Shown here in pieces: positions 36,662 to 47,093 of a DNA stretch of 62,143 nucleotides (position 1 is the first letter of the stretch; every line of letters begins with the position of its first letter). The stretch lies in contig JAGMCF010000110.1 of the NCBI GenBank assembly GCA_023129415.1, positions 1 through 62,143 on the forward strand, in the 5' to 3' direction. This stretch comes from Candidatus Cloacimonadota bacterium. Lineage in GTDB: Bacteria; Cloacimonadota; Cloacimonadia; JGIOTU-2. Below the pieces are notes generated by a model, which was not told where the DNA came from, did no database searches, and saw nothing but the letters and a program-made list of their open reading frames with translations. A program made the translations under genes and the position numbers.

Positions 36662-38380
36662 ATGAGAAAAAAATGGGTTGTTAGCAAAGATGAAGTTGAT
36701 TCTAAACAAGTTCAAGATTTACAAGATTCACTTTCATGTTCAAAAGTAATAGCCAAACTTCTTGTAAGAAAGAACATATATACATTTCAACAAGCTCAGG
36801 AATTTTTCCACCCAGATTTCAAAAATTTGCACGACCCATATATTTTCAATGATATGGAAAAATCGGTTAACAGAATCAGACAAGCTATAGAAAATAAAGA
36901 AAAGATTGTTATTTTCGGTGACTATGATGTAGATGGGACAACTGCAACATCTTTACTACTAATCGGATTAAGAAAATTAGGGGCAGATGTTGATTTTTAT
37001 ATTCCCAATAGAATGATTGAAGGATATGGTTTATCAATGTCTGGTAATAAGGCTGTTTTGAGAAAGAAGGCTCAAGTGGTGATAACTGTTGATTGTGGTA
37101 TAAATGCTGTTAATGAAATAAAAGACCTTAACCAAGAAGGGGTTGATGTTATCATCACTGACCATCATACACCCAAAAAGGTTTTACCAGATGCTTTTGC
37201 AATTATTGACCCAAAACTTGAGGATTCAAAATATCCTTATCATGATTTAGCTGGAGTGGGCATTGCTTTTAAATTAATTCTTGCTATTTATCATAAATAT
37301 AATATTGATGACATAGAAAATATCTCAACTTTTTTTGATTTGGTAGGATTAGGAACAATTGCAGATATAGTTCCACTTACAGGAGAGAATAGAATTTTAG
37401 CAAGTCTTGGTATAAAAGAACTACAAGAGAGAAAAAATTTAGGACTAAGCTGTTTATTAAATTTGGCTGGGCTTAAAACATGTAAATTAAAATCCAGTGA
37501 CATTGTTTTTAAATTGGCTCCAAGAATTAATGCTGCTGGTCGTTTAGGAAGTGCAGATAGAGCAGTTGATTTGATGACAACTACTATCCCTGAAGATGCT
37601 CAAGTATTGGCTCAATCTGTACATTCAGAAAATCAAAAAAGACAACAAATTGACCAGAAAACCTTTCTTGAAGCTTGCGATATGATTGAGTTAAAATATC
37701 AAGATTTAGATAAAACATTCTTTATTGTTCTTGCTACTGAACATTGGCATCCAGGTGTAATTGGAATTGTTGCTTCAAAAATTGTAGAAAAGTATAATAG
37801 ACCAACTATACTAATAACTTTTGCAGAAGGTGAAGGTAGTGGCTCTGCTAGAAGTATCAGGAATTTCAATATATTTGAATGTTTATCTGAATTCCAAGAA
37901 TATTTGAAAAGCTTTGGTGGGCACAAATATGCCGCTGGTTTAACTATTTTACCAGAATATATTGATATATTTGAACAAAAGATAAATGAATATGCAAGCG
38001 AGAAACTAACTTTAGAGGATATTCGTCCACAAATCCATATCGCAAACGAACTCAAACTTCAAGAAATTGATGAAGATTTACTTAAATGGTTAAAACTTTT
38101 CTCACCATTTGGTCCAGGCAATATGAATCCTATCTTTATCAGTAAAAAGGTAATGATTGTGGGTTATCCTTATACAGTGGGAACAAATCATCTAAAAATC
38201 AAAACAATCCAAAATGACAAGACATTGGATTTAATAGGTTTCAATATGGGAGAGCTCTCCCCTTTTTTAAAAAAAGGTTCTTTTGTTGATATTGTATATT
38301 CATTGGAAGAAAACGAGTGGAAAGATATTATAAGAATTCAAGGCAAACTCAAAGACATTCGCCCTTATGTATCTGAATAA
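36662..38380 (+). CDS. recJ: Single-stranded-DNA exonuclease RecJ
   Basis: 5'-3' exonuclease in recombination and mismatch repair. 572 residues with the DHH-family motifs FGDYDVDGTTAT (about 80-91), VDCGINA, ITDHHTP and the DHHA1-region SGSARSI and FGGHKYAAG. AAxTTGGAG lies just before the ATG. Between rnpB and this start (36551-36661) is an imperfect inverted repeat with 'gctctacgctatccgctc'. Confidence 0.94.
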   Translation: MRKKWVVSKDEVDSKQVQDLQDSLSCSKVIAKLLVRKNIYTFQQAQEFFHPDFKNLHDPYIFNDMEKSVNRIRQAIENKEKIVIFGDYDVDGTTATSLLLIGLRKLGADVDFYIPNRMIEGYGLSMSGNKAVLRKKAQVVITVDCGINAVNEIKDLNQEGVDVIITDHHTPKKVLPDAFAIIDPKLEDSKYPYHDLAGVGIAFKLILAIYHKYNIDDIENISTFFDLVGLGTIADIVPLTGENRILASLGIKELQERKNLGLSCLLNLAGLKTCKLKSSDIVFKLAPRINAAGRLGSADRAVDLMTTTIPEDAQVLAQSVHSENQKRQQIDQKTFLEACDMIELKYQDLDKTFFIVLATEHWHPGVIGIVASKIVEKYNRPTILITFAEGEGSGSARSIRNFNIFECLSEFQEYLKSFGGHKYAAGLTILPEYIDIFEQKINEYASEKLTLEDIRPQIHIANELKLQEIDEDLLKWLKLFSPFGPGNMNPIFISKKVMIVGYPYTVGTNHLKIKTIQNDKTLDLIGFNMGELSPFLKKGSFVDIVYSLEENEWKDIIRIQGKLKDIRPYVSE

Positions 38381-39269
38381 AAAAATATATGAATTTTTTT
38401 CTATCGTGTTATTAATAAAATTTTTCATTACATTTAACTTATTCATCATCCTTCTTTCTTGTTCACAAATATCTACTTTAAAAAATTCTCACATGCCAAA
38501 ATCTATTTCATTTCAAAAATCTGTTAAGTTACCTTTCATTCCTGATAAAATTTGTTATTGTCCATTTTCAAAAACTTTTTTACTATTAAACAAAAATGAG
38601 AACATTATTAATCGTACTAATAAAAATGGGAAAATATTACAAAAGATTGGAGATTTTGGTTTCGGAAAGAATCAATTCATAAACATCTCTGATATTACAA
38701 TAGATAGTTTTGGAAATCTGTTCGTTGTGGACAAAATTTCAAATAAAGTTGTCAAGTATGATGAAATGGGACAATTTGTAAATAGTGTCACATTTTTTGA
38801 ACTAACTGAACCTGTATTGATAAATGTTAAAGACAATGGGGATTTAATCCTTTATGATTCTCCTACAAATGAAATCTATTGTTTTGATAATAGAAGCAGG
38901 TTAAGATATAATTTTGGCAAATTCATATTTAATTATCCAGCTCAAATTATGTCCTCAAACCAAGCTAATTATATCCTGGATATAGGCAACAATAATATTA
39001 TTGTATTTGATGACTTTGGTGGAATTATTACAACAATTGATGCAAAAAATAATTTAGTAGATATTTACACCACTCAAGATATTTTGTATTATATTGATTC
39101 TTCAAATGATATTTTTTGTTATAAAATAGCTGGAAATATAAAATACAAATTAGATTCTTTAACCAACTTAATTCCAATAAGTAAACCAAAATTAATTATC
39201 ATATACGAAAAAAAAATCGGAATAGTTGACAAGAATACTTTGTATATATTCCAATTAACATTCAAATAG
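38367..39269 (+). CDS. Lipoprotein with NHL-like beta-propeller
   Basis: 300 residues. A hydrophobic segment ends in the lipobox ILLSC (Cys32), so it is probably a lipid-anchored envelope protein. The remainder has NHL-type propeller repeats (ISDITIDSFGNLFVVDKISNKVVKYDEMGQ). Its start overlaps recJ by 14 bases. It may act as a surface or periplasmic binding scaffold; no specific function is visible. Confidence 0.75.
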   Translation: MYLNKKIYEFFSIVLLIKFFITFNLFIILLSCSQISTLKNSHMPKSISFQKSVKLPFIPDKICYCPFSKTFLLLNKNENIINRTNKNGKILQKIGDFGFGKNQFINISDITIDSFGNLFVVDKISNKVVKYDEMGQFVNSVTFFELTEPVLINVKDNGDLILYDSPTNEIYCFDNRSRLRYNFGKFIFNYPAQIMSSNQANYILDIGNNNIIVFDDFGGIITTIDAKNNLVDIYTTQDILYYIDSSNDIFCYKIAGNIKYKLDSLTNLIPISKPKLIIIYEKKIGIVDKNTLYIFQLTFK

Positions 39270-39518
39270 TATATTATAATAATTATATTAAGTGATACTT
39301 GAGAAATTATTATGATATTTTCATTTATTTCATTTAACTAAATAAATTCTATTTTATCATGAAACAAACATCCACCAGCTAGTGGACAGAGAAGCATGGA
39401 AATTATTTAATAATCAGTCAATTTCAATAAAAGTTATAATAATTTGTGCGAATCAGCTTTATCAACTTAATCTGCCTGTCCTGCGAAGCTTTAGCGTAGA
39501 AGGGCGTGCTATTTTAAC
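39270..39518. repeat. Degenerate repeat leader of lnt
   Basis: 'catgaaacaaacatccaccagctagtgg' and 'agaagcatggaaattattta' near 39358-39410 are worn copies of the modules before fabD and the amidase. A 'ctgcctgtcctgcgaagctttagcgtagaagggcgtgc' block lies before the lnt start. There is no protein gene. Confidence 0.6.
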
Positions 39519-41042
39519 ATGGAAAAATTAAAACAAATAAAACATAAGCATATTCCCTTTTTTTGGTGGGCAATACTTTCAGGAATACTTTTTGGATTAT
39601 CATTAATAGATATTGAACTTGGTTTCTTGTCATTCTTTGCATTTGCTATCTATTTATCTATTGTGATAAAATCAAACTCCAAACAAAGCTTTTTATATGG
39701 TTTATTATTTGGGTTTGTATTAAGTTGCATTACACTTTATTCAACAATATTAGTTAAGGTAATTGCTTTTATCGGACTTTTAATAGCAATGCCCTTGTAT
39801 TTTGGAATTATTACTCTCTTTATTAAAAAAGTCCAATTAAGGTTTACAAAATCTTTTATATGGTTCTTCCCAATAATCTGGATTGCTTTTGAATATTTTA
39901 TGACATTAGGTCCTTTGAATTTTCCCTGGCATAATGTTGGTTATTCTCTTGCTAATTATTATTATTTGATTCAATTTGCAGATATTTTTGGAATTTATGG
40001 TATCTCCTTTATAGTTCTTATTATAAACATATTAATTTACAGAATTTTCTCAGGTAAATTTAAAGATATAACTTTCATAATAATCATTTTCATGCTCTGG
40101 TTTGGTTATGGTTTCTATAAAGATAAAACAATTAAGCTTCAAAAAGAAGATTTAAAAATTGGGATTGTTCAATTAAATATCCTACAAGAGGATAAATGGA
40201 ATCCTGCGATTTTAGATTCTACTATAGTGGAATATGCAAAACAAGTTTCCATTGTTGTAAAAGAGGATAGTGTTGATTTGGTAATATTTCCGGAATCTGC
40301 TATTACTACACATCTCTTACATGAAAGAGAGTATAAAAAAAGAATATCTAATATGGCAATTTCAAACAAAGTAAATTTAATCATAGGCTTTCCTGATTAT
40401 GAAGTTAAGTGGATAGATAAAAAGCCAAGATATGAATTTTTTAATAGTGCAACTATGGTTGATAAAGATGGAAATTTCCTTCCTAAATATGATAAGATTA
40501 GACTTGTGCCTTTTGGTGAAAGAATTCCATTTTTGAGAACATTTCCAATTTTAGAGAAACTTCAATTTGGGCAGGCAAATTTTGAATATGGTAAAAACCC
40601 AAGACTGTATCCTATTAATGATTTCCAGTTCCCTATACTTATCTGTTTTGAAGGTGTTTTCCCTGAATTATCAAGACAATATGTTCGAAAAGGAGCTGAT
40701 TTCATAGTTGTTATCACAAATGATGGATGGTTTCAAGAAACTGCATTCCCAAAAGAACACGCAAATAATACAAAAATTCGTGCTGTGGAAAATCGTGTGT
40801 CTTTATTCCGCGCTGCAAATACTGGGATTTCTTATATAGTAAATCCTAAAGGACAAATAATTGAAAAAACAGAAATTTACGAAAAGGAAAATATATCTGA
40901 TTTTCTATTTACATCAAAAAATAAATTTTCTTTTTTTGTAAAAGTTGGATATATATTCCCGATAATCTGCTTCTGGGTTTCAATTATATTGATTATTTAT
41001 GCAATATTTTCTAAACTTATATTGGTGAGAAAAAATGATTAA
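39519..41042 (+). CDS. lnt: Apolipoprotein N-acyltransferase
   Basis: Adds the third acyl chain to lipoproteins at the inner membrane, implying a diderm cell. 507 residues with about six N-terminal membrane segments and one at the C-terminus around a nitrilase domain. The catalytic triad is present: Glu in VIFPESAI, Lys in YDKIRLVPFGER, Cys in ILICFEGVFPE. Its stop is overlapped by the MerR gene. Confidence 0.93.
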   Translation: MEKLKQIKHKHIPFFWWAILSGILFGLSLIDIELGFLSFFAFAIYLSIVIKSNSKQSFLYGLLFGFVLSCITLYSTILVKVIAFIGLLIAMPLYFGIITLFIKKVQLRFTKSFIWFFPIIWIAFEYFMTLGPLNFPWHNVGYSLANYYYLIQFADIFGIYGISFIVLIINILIYRIFSGKFKDITFIIIIFMLWFGYGFYKDKTIKLQKEDLKIGIVQLNILQEDKWNPAILDSTIVEYAKQVSIVVKEDSVDLVIFPESAITTHLLHEREYKKRISNMAISNKVNLIIGFPDYEVKWIDKKPRYEFFNSATMVDKDGNFLPKYDKIRLVPFGERIPFLRTFPILEKLQFGQANFEYGKNPRLYPINDFQFPILICFEGVFPELSRQYVRKGADFIVVITNDGWFQETAFPKEHANNTKIRAVENRVSLFRAANTGISYIVNPKGQIIEKTEIYEKENISDFLFTSKNKFSFFVKVGYIFPIICFWVSIILIIYAIFSKLILVRKND

Positions 41043-41412
41043 AGAAATACAATCAAAAACAAAATACTACTACACAATGAGTGAGGTTTGCAATATAACA
41101 AGTTTAAAACCCCATGTGCTTCGATTTTGGGAAACGCAATTCCCTCAATTACATCCTCATAGACGAAAGAGTTCTAACCGTCGTTATACTTCAAAAGATA
41201 TTGAAACTATTAAAAAGATAAAATATCTTCTATATGTAAAAGGTTTTACAATTAAAGGTGCTAAGAAGAGTTTGGGGAGGATAACTGATTTTGCTGAAAT
41301 AGAGAAAAAGGATGCTTATCAGCTTGATGAAGAAAAGATGAAAACTCTTAAAAATATTCAGAATCAATTAAAAGAATTAAAGAAGATTACTGAGAAACTA
41401 AAAGGAAAATAA
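41035..41412 (+). CDS. MerR-family transcription regulator
   Basis: 125 residues. A winged helix-turn-helix of MerR type spans about 14-80 (TMSEVCNITSLKPHVLRFWE...NRRYTSKDIETIKKIKYLL), followed by a short coiled coil. No effector-binding Cys residues are apparent. It overlaps lnt by eight bases. Targets are unknown. Confidence 0.9.
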   Translation: MIKEIQSKTKYYYTMSEVCNITSLKPHVLRFWETQFPQLHPHRRKSSNRRYTSKDIETIKKIKYLLYVKGFTIKGAKKSLGRITDFAEIEKKDAYQLDEEKMKTLKNIQNQLKELKKITEKLKGK

Positions 41413-41482
41413 AAATAAGCCACGAATAAATAATGAAAGCGTTTGAAGACTAAATAACTAAACTTCATTGAAAGGTATAAAA

Positions 41483-41800
41483 ATGAGTAAGTTAAAATTA
41501 TTAAAAGAATTAAAAGAGAAATTAAAGACAAGATTTCCAAGTTTAGAGCGAATTATTTTGTTTGGTTCACAACTGAAAAGTAACAAATTGCTAAAATCAG
41601 ATATTGATGTTCTTTTAATTTTTAATCAAAATATTGACTGGCAGGTTGAAAAGAAAATCTTGGATGAAATCTACGAGATAGAACTGGAAAGAGATGTAGT
41701 TTTTGACGCTAAAATATTTTCAAAAAAATTAATTAATACAAGTTTATATCAAGCAATGCCATTTGTAAGAGAAGTTTTGAGTAATGGAGTAGAAATATGA
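41483..41800 (+). CDS. MNT-type nucleotidyltransferase (antitoxin-like)
   Basis: 105 residues of the minimal nucleotidyltransferase family: FGSQ...KSDIDVLLIF is the GS-x10-DxD motif, and a later Asp (VVFDAKIF) completes the metal site. In MNT-HEPN pairs this protein modifies (AMPylates) the HEPN partner and neutralises it. ATG 41483 with AAAGGT upstream is preferred over a TTG at 41468. Its stop overlaps the HEPN start (ATGA). Confidence 0.88.
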   Translation: MSKLKLLKELKEKLKTRFPSLERIILFGSQLKSNKLLKSDIDVLLIFNQNIDWQVEKKILDEIYEIELERDVVFDAKIFSKKLINTSLYQAMPFVREVLSNGVEI

Positions 41801-42201
41801 AAAAAAGTGATAGGTTAACTTTAATCAATTATCGTTTAGCAAGATGTAAAGAAAGTATTGAGGAAGTTAAACTACTTATTGAAAAAGAAAAGTATTTTGC
41901 AGCTATGAATAGAATTTATTATGGATTATTTTATGTTGTAAATTGTCTTGCACTAATTGATGGTTTTACTACTTCAAAGCATACACAATTAATAGGATAT
42001 TTCAATAAGAATTATGTAAAAACGGGTATATTTCCAAAAGAGATTGGTAAATTTTTTAAGCAATCATTTGAAAACCGTTCTAAAAGTGATTATCAAGATT
42101 TAGTTGAATTTACTAAAATACAAGTTGAACAAGATTATGAAATGATGAAAAAATTCATTCCTTTTGCTGAAGGGATTATTAAAGAAAAATTGGAAAAGTA
42201 A
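41797..42201 (+). CDS. HEPN-domain protein (toxin-like)
   Basis: 134 residues, all helical. AAMNRIYYGLFYVVNCL is the HEPN N-terminal helix pattern, and the later NRSKSDYQDL carries Arg and Tyr in place of the better known R-x4-H motif. HEPN proteins paired with MNT partners are ribonuclease toxins in type VII toxin-antitoxin systems. The pair abuts the restriction system, fitting a defence island. Confidence 0.87.
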   Translation: MKKSDRLTLINYRLARCKESIEEVKLLIEKEKYFAAMNRIYYGLFYVVNCLALIDGFTTSKHTQLIGYFNKNYVKTGIFPKEIGKFFKQSFENRSKSDYQDLVEFTKIQVEQDYEMMKKFIPFAEGIIKEKLEK

Positions 42202-42303
42202 ACTGGATATAAATAAAAGGCACAAAGAAAAAATATGAGTTTCAATTGACAAATTTCTTGTAAATTTAGTCAATCTAATGACAGAATTTTTAAAAAAGTT
42301 ATT

Positions 42304-44907
42304 ATGAATCTATATGAAGTTTTAAAAACAAAAGTCACTGCTTGGCAAAAATCAAATTATAAATCGGAATATCCTATTATCTCCGAAATTCTTGATCTTA
42401 ATCTACATTCAGAAACAAGAGATTGGGGATTAAGAAAAGCTCAATTTGAAGCACTTGAGACATACTGGTATTTAAGACTTGTTGAGAAAACACCGCATAT
42501 ATTTAATCTATATAAAAAGTTTTTTGATGATCCAGCTGAACTTTTAAAGACTCTAAATATCTTAATTACTCAAGAAGATTTAATAAAAATTATGAGCAAA
42601 GGAGGGATGGATTCAATATTTGAAAAAATAAAAAATGATGATAATTTTGTTAAGAAATATAAATTAGATGCTCTGAAAGAGACACTTACTTTAAGTTATC
42701 CAAGTTACATATTAGCATTAGCTATGGGAGCAGGTAAAACTATTTTAATTGGAGCGATTATTGCCACCGAATTTGTAATGGCACTTGAATATTCTGAAAA
42801 TAAAAATTTTGTTAAGAATGCTTTGGTCTTTGCTCCTGGAAAAACTATATTAGGAGCGTTAAAAGAACTCTCTGATGTTCCTTATGAAAAAATTCTCCCT
42901 GAACGTTTATATAAAGAATTTATCACATCATTGAAACTAACTTATACTCGTGATGGAGAAAAGGATATTCCAATAATTAAAAAAAGTAGTTTTAATATTA
43001 TTGTTACAAATACAGAAAAGATAAGAATTAGAAAGGAAGATATAAAAGGTAATCTATTTTCAAGAGGTGAACTTGCAACAGAGGACAGAAAAGAGTTTAT
43101 AGCCAATCAAAGGCTTCAAACAATTGCATCACTTCTTAATCTTGCAATATTTTCAGATGAGGCACACCATACTTATGGACAGAAACTTGGCAAAGAGTTA
43201 AAAAGAGTAAGACAAACTGTTGACTATCTTGCAGATAAGACAAATGTATTGGTGGTAGTAAACACAACGGGAACACCATACTATAAAAGACAAATTCTAA
43301 AAGATGTGATTTATTGGTATGGATTATCACAAGGAATTGAAGATGGTATATTAAAAGAAGTAAGAGGTAATATTGTTGCCTATCCCGAAGTAACAGATGA
43401 ACAATTTATTAAAGACTTAATTAATGACTTTTTCAAAAATTATAAAGATGTGAAAATTTATGATGGTTCACCTTCTAAACTTGCTATCTATTTTCCCAAA
43501 ATTGATGACTTAAAAAATGCTAAGCCCATAGTTGAAAAAGCTCTATTAGAATTTGGACAAGACCCTTCAATTGTTTTAGAAGTGCATAATGAATCAAGAG
43601 ATGAAATAAAAGATTTGTTTGACAATAGAATTAACGACCCATCTATAAATTATCGTGTTTTTCTTCTTGTTAATAAAGGAACTGAAGGATGGAATTGTCT
43701 TTCCCTATTTTCAACCGCTTTAGCAAGAGAATTAAAAGCAAGTAATAACTTTTGTCTTCAAGCAGCTTCACGATGTTTAAGACAAATTCGTGAGAACACA
43801 CATAAAGCTAAAATATATCTATCAAAGAAAAATGTAAAAATTCTGGATTCACAACTTAAAGAAACATTTGGCGAAACTTTACAGGAATTAAACTTGGCTT
43901 CTCAGAATATAAGAAAAGGCAGATTAGTTTTAAGAAAAACAGAAATACCAGATATAGTAATTAAAAAGAAACTGAGAAAAGTTATTCCAATTGAAAAGAA
44001 AATCAGCATAGATAAATTAGAAATTCTCCAAAGGATCCTTCGGAAAAAACAAGAAATATTAACAGAAATACCTAAAAAAATAATCTATGACTTAAGAGAT
44101 ATTCCAGATAGAAAAGGTGTATTGATAATACAAAAAGATGAGAAACTCATTATAGAGGATGATTTTATTGACATTTATAATTTTGCAGTTGAACTATCAT
44201 CTCTGTATAGATTACCGCTTATGCAAGTATATAAAAAATTAAAGAGTTTATATCCTGTTGGAGAGATTCCTGAAAATAATGCTTATGAAATTAAAAAACA
44301 GGTTGAAGAAAAGATAAAGAATTATAAAATTGTTGAAGAAGAAGTTGAGCAAGCATTGGCACTTGTAAAGACTGCTGGTTTCAGTAAGGAAGCAGAAGAG
44401 TATGTAACTGAAATAGTTTATCATAAAGATAAAGAACATTTGCTAAAAAGGTATGAAGAATTTAAAGAATTAAATAAAAGAAATTTTGGCTTTCATTATA
44501 ATCCCTATAAATTTGATTCCAATCCTGAAAAAGAATTTTTTATCTGGCTTCTTGCAACTTTAAATGAAGACCCAGCAGATGTTGAGGATATTTACTTTAC
44601 TGGTGGAATTGATGATCCACAGAAGACTGACTTTCTCTTTGAATACAAGGGTAAAGATGGCAATTATCATAACTACTCACCTGACTTTTTAATAAGAAAG
44701 AAAAATGGCAAAATGCTAATTATTGAGATAAAAGGTGAACCATTTCAAGACGAAGCCAAAGAAAAAGAGATGAGAAAAATAGAAAACCTGAATAAGAAAA
44801 AAATAAAGTATGAAATTTTGGAAACCGAAGGCAACCAACTCGCCTTTGGATGTGTTGACAAGGTTAGAGAACATATTTACGGATATGGAGGAAAAAATAA
44901 TGAATAA
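42304..44907 (+). CDS. res: Type III restriction enzyme, Res subunit
   Basis: 867 residues. The superfamily-2 helicase domain has Walker A AMGAGKT (about 141-147), the DEAH box (about 285) and the later motif QAASRCLRQIREN. The C-terminal nuclease is PD-(D/E)xK: SPDFLI followed by IIEIKGE. It cleaves DNA with the Mod subunit. The stop overlaps the OLD-family gene start by eight bases, so the two are translationally coupled. Confidence 0.92.
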   Translation: MNLYEVLKTKVTAWQKSNYKSEYPIISEILDLNLHSETRDWGLRKAQFEALETYWYLRLVEKTPHIFNLYKKFFDDPAELLKTLNILITQEDLIKIMSKGGMDSIFEKIKNDDNFVKKYKLDALKETLTLSYPSYILALAMGAGKTILIGAIIATEFVMALEYSENKNFVKNALVFAPGKTILGALKELSDVPYEKILPERLYKEFITSLKLTYTRDGEKDIPIIKKSSFNIIVTNTEKIRIRKEDIKGNLFSRGELATEDRKEFIANQRLQTIASLLNLAIFSDEAHHTYGQKLGKELKRVRQTVDYLADKTNVLVVVNTTGTPYYKRQILKDVIYWYGLSQGIEDGILKEVRGNIVAYPEVTDEQFIKDLINDFFKNYKDVKIYDGSPSKLAIYFPKIDDLKNAKPIVEKALLEFGQDPSIVLEVHNESRDEIKDLFDNRINDPSINYRVFLLVNKGTEGWNCLSLFSTALARELKASNNFCLQAASRCLRQIRENTHKAKIYLSKKNVKILDSQLKETFGETLQELNLASQNIRKGRLVLRKTEIPDIVIKKKLRKVIPIEKKISIDKLEILQRILRKKQEILTEIPKKIIYDLRDIPDRKGVLIIQKDEKLIIEDDFIDIYNFAVELSSLYRLPLMQVYKKLKSLYPVGEIPENNAYEIKKQVEEKIKNYKIVEEEVEQALALVKTAGFSKEAEEYVTEIVYHKDKEHLLKRYEEFKELNKRNFGFHYNPYKFDSNPEKEFFIWLLATLNEDPADVEDIYFTGGIDDPQKTDFLFEYKGKDGNYHNYSPDFLIRKKNGKMLIIEIKGEPFQDEAKEKEMRKIENLNKKKIKYEILETEGNQLAFGCVDKVREHIYGYGGKNNE

Positions 44908-47068
44908 CTTATTAAAAATTAGAAAAATCAAAATAAGTAATTTTCGGTCTATCGAAGATATACTAATAAAAAATGTAAGTAACATAAATGTTTTTGTAGG
45001 ACCAAATGAAGGTGGGAAAAGTAATATTTTAAAAGCAATGGAATGGTTTTCTAACGAAAAAGAAATGTCTGATAATGATATTCCAAAGGATAAAGATATT
45101 AAAGATGATGAGCCCATAGTAAAGATTGTTTTCGAGATCATTAATAGTGACTCATATTTACAAAAGATTCAAGAAAATGTTAAAAAAGACCCAGAATTGA
45201 CCAAAAGTTTGGAAGAAAGTATAGGTACTCTTCATAAAGTAAAATATCTTGTTGTTGAGAAACAAAAAAATGGCAAAAAAGAATTCAAATCTTTTGATAC
45301 TTTAGGCGAATCTACAGAGATAATTTCTATCATCAATTTAACGAAGTATATTAAAGATGAAATCGGTCAATTAAATATTAACCAAACAATAAAAGACGGT
45401 ATTAAAGAATTTTTAGTTAATAAAGGATTAGAACCTCAACCTAATTCAAATGAAATTAATATAATATTCAATCATCAAGATATAAAGAATTCAATAAGCA
45501 TCATAAACTCTCATTTAAAGCCAATTTTTGATAAAGAAATTGTACAAATAAAAGATACTGATGAAATTACAAATTTAAAAGATAAACTACTTAATCATAA
45601 TGCTACAAATAGCTTTTCTGATAATGTACAAACACAAATTATAAGAAATATAGAAATTCAATGGAATGCTAAAGAAATACTGAAATTTTCAATAGAATTT
45701 TATTTTAGGACTAAAATTGAAGAACCCATTAAAAAAATGTCTAAAAAAAATATTCCTTTAATAGATAAATTGGAAATTCCTATATTTACTTTATATTCAA
45801 CAAAAATTGGCATGAAGGGTTCAATTAAGAAAGAAGGATCATGGGAAAAAACTATTATAGAAAAGAAATATCCATTATATTATAGATTATTTAAATTAGC
45901 CGATATTCCATCTCCGAAATTAGATTTAAAAAAAGGAAGTATTGGTACACAATACTTGAAAAATAAATTAAGAAAAATATCAAGGTTTTTTGACAAACGA
46001 TGGACTCAAAATAAAATTAAATTTGATCCTTATCTTGGAGAGTCTGAATTATCCATAGACATTCAGGATTTAGATGAGAAAAGAGAAGAACTTTTGAACA
46101 CGTCCCCTGAAGATAGATCCGATGGCTTTCAATGGTTCTTGGGATATTTTATCACTTTAAACTATATTAAAAAGTCAGAAATGAATCAAATTTTACTTCT
46201 TGATGATCCAGCAATTTATTTACATCCAGATGGTCAAAAAGATTTCTTAAAAGAATTAGAAGATTTATCAAAAAATATCCAGATTTTTTATTCTACACAT
46301 CTGGTTTCTCTTTTTTCTGAAGACAATTTAGATAGAATATATTTGGTTAAGAGTAAGAATGCAAAGACAAAAATAGAAAAACCTTGGACTAATGAACATA
46401 AAGATGTGATAGAACCTATAAGACTTGCTTTGGGGCTTGATATTATAATATTTAAAGATAATAAAAGAATATTGTTTGTAGAAGGAATATCCGATAAATT
46501 TATTCTTGAGGGTATTTTATATAATAAATATAAAAAGGATAAATTTGAAAATTTATATGTGTATCCTATGTTTGGTGGAGATGATATTAGTAATGAGAAT
46601 AAAATTATAAAGAAAATAAAAGCTATGCAATGTATTAATAACTTCTACGAAAAAAAGAATTTACGTTTTATATTGGATGGAGATAAACGAAAAAAGATTG
46701 AAAGCAATAAGTATATTGATGATGAAATAAAAAAACAAATTATATTCCTTGGAAATCAAAATCAAGAATTAGAAGACTGTATAGATAAAAAGTTCTATTT
46801 AGAATGCATCAAAGAGGTGTATTATCCGTTATTCATAGAAGAAAGAACTAAAATTAGAATGTTGAATAAAATATGCGCAAATACTGAAAAAAACGTTGAA
46901 AATAAAATCACGAAATCCATAGAAAAAAGATTTAAAAAAAGTAATCTGGGTGGATTTGCAAAAGTGGAAATTGCTAAATATATTAAAATGAAATTAATCA
47001 GCGAAAGTAAAAATATTAAATTCCTAAACAATATAGAGAAGGAAATTAAGAAAATAACTAAAAACTAA
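44900..47068 (+). CDS. OLD-family ATP-dependent nuclease between res and mod
   Basis: 722 residues from ATG 44900, chosen because GGAGG lies just upstream at 44887-44891. The N-terminal ABC-type ATPase has Walker A GPNEGGKS (about 34-41) and LLLDDPAIYLHPDGQ as Walker B/D-loop, with Asp at the usual catalytic Glu position. The C-terminal TOPRIM domain has FVEGISDKF (about 527) and FILDGDKRK (about 590). OLD proteins are phage-defence nucleases. Here it is embedded in a type III restriction operon and overlaps res; mod follows 25 bp later. Confidence 0.87.
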   Translation: MNNLLKIRKIKISNFRSIEDILIKNVSNINVFVGPNEGGKSNILKAMEWFSNEKEMSDNDIPKDKDIKDDEPIVKIVFEIINSDSYLQKIQENVKKDPELTKSLEESIGTLHKVKYLVVEKQKNGKKEFKSFDTLGESTEIISIINLTKYIKDEIGQLNINQTIKDGIKEFLVNKGLEPQPNSNEINIIFNHQDIKNSISIINSHLKPIFDKEIVQIKDTDEITNLKDKLLNHNATNSFSDNVQTQIIRNIEIQWNAKEILKFSIEFYFRTKIEEPIKKMSKKNIPLIDKLEIPIFTLYSTKIGMKGSIKKEGSWEKTIIEKKYPLYYRLFKLADIPSPKLDLKKGSIGTQYLKNKLRKISRFFDKRWTQNKIKFDPYLGESELSIDIQDLDEKREELLNTSPEDRSDGFQWFLGYFITLNYIKKSEMNQILLLDDPAIYLHPDGQKDFLKELEDLSKNIQIFYSTHLVSLFSEDNLDRIYLVKSKNAKTKIEKPWTNEHKDVIEPIRLALGLDIIIFKDNKRILFVEGISDKFILEGILYNKYKKDKFENLYVYPMFGGDDISNENKIIKKIKAMQCINNFYEKKNLRFILDGDKRKKIESNKYIDDEIKKQIIFLGNQNQELEDCIDKKFYLECIKEVYYPLFIEERTKIRMLNKICANTEKNVENKITKSIEKRFKKSNLGGFAKVEIAKYIKMKLISESKNIKFLNNIEKEIKKITKN

Positions 47069-47093
47069 TTAAGAATAAGAAAAGGAAATAAAT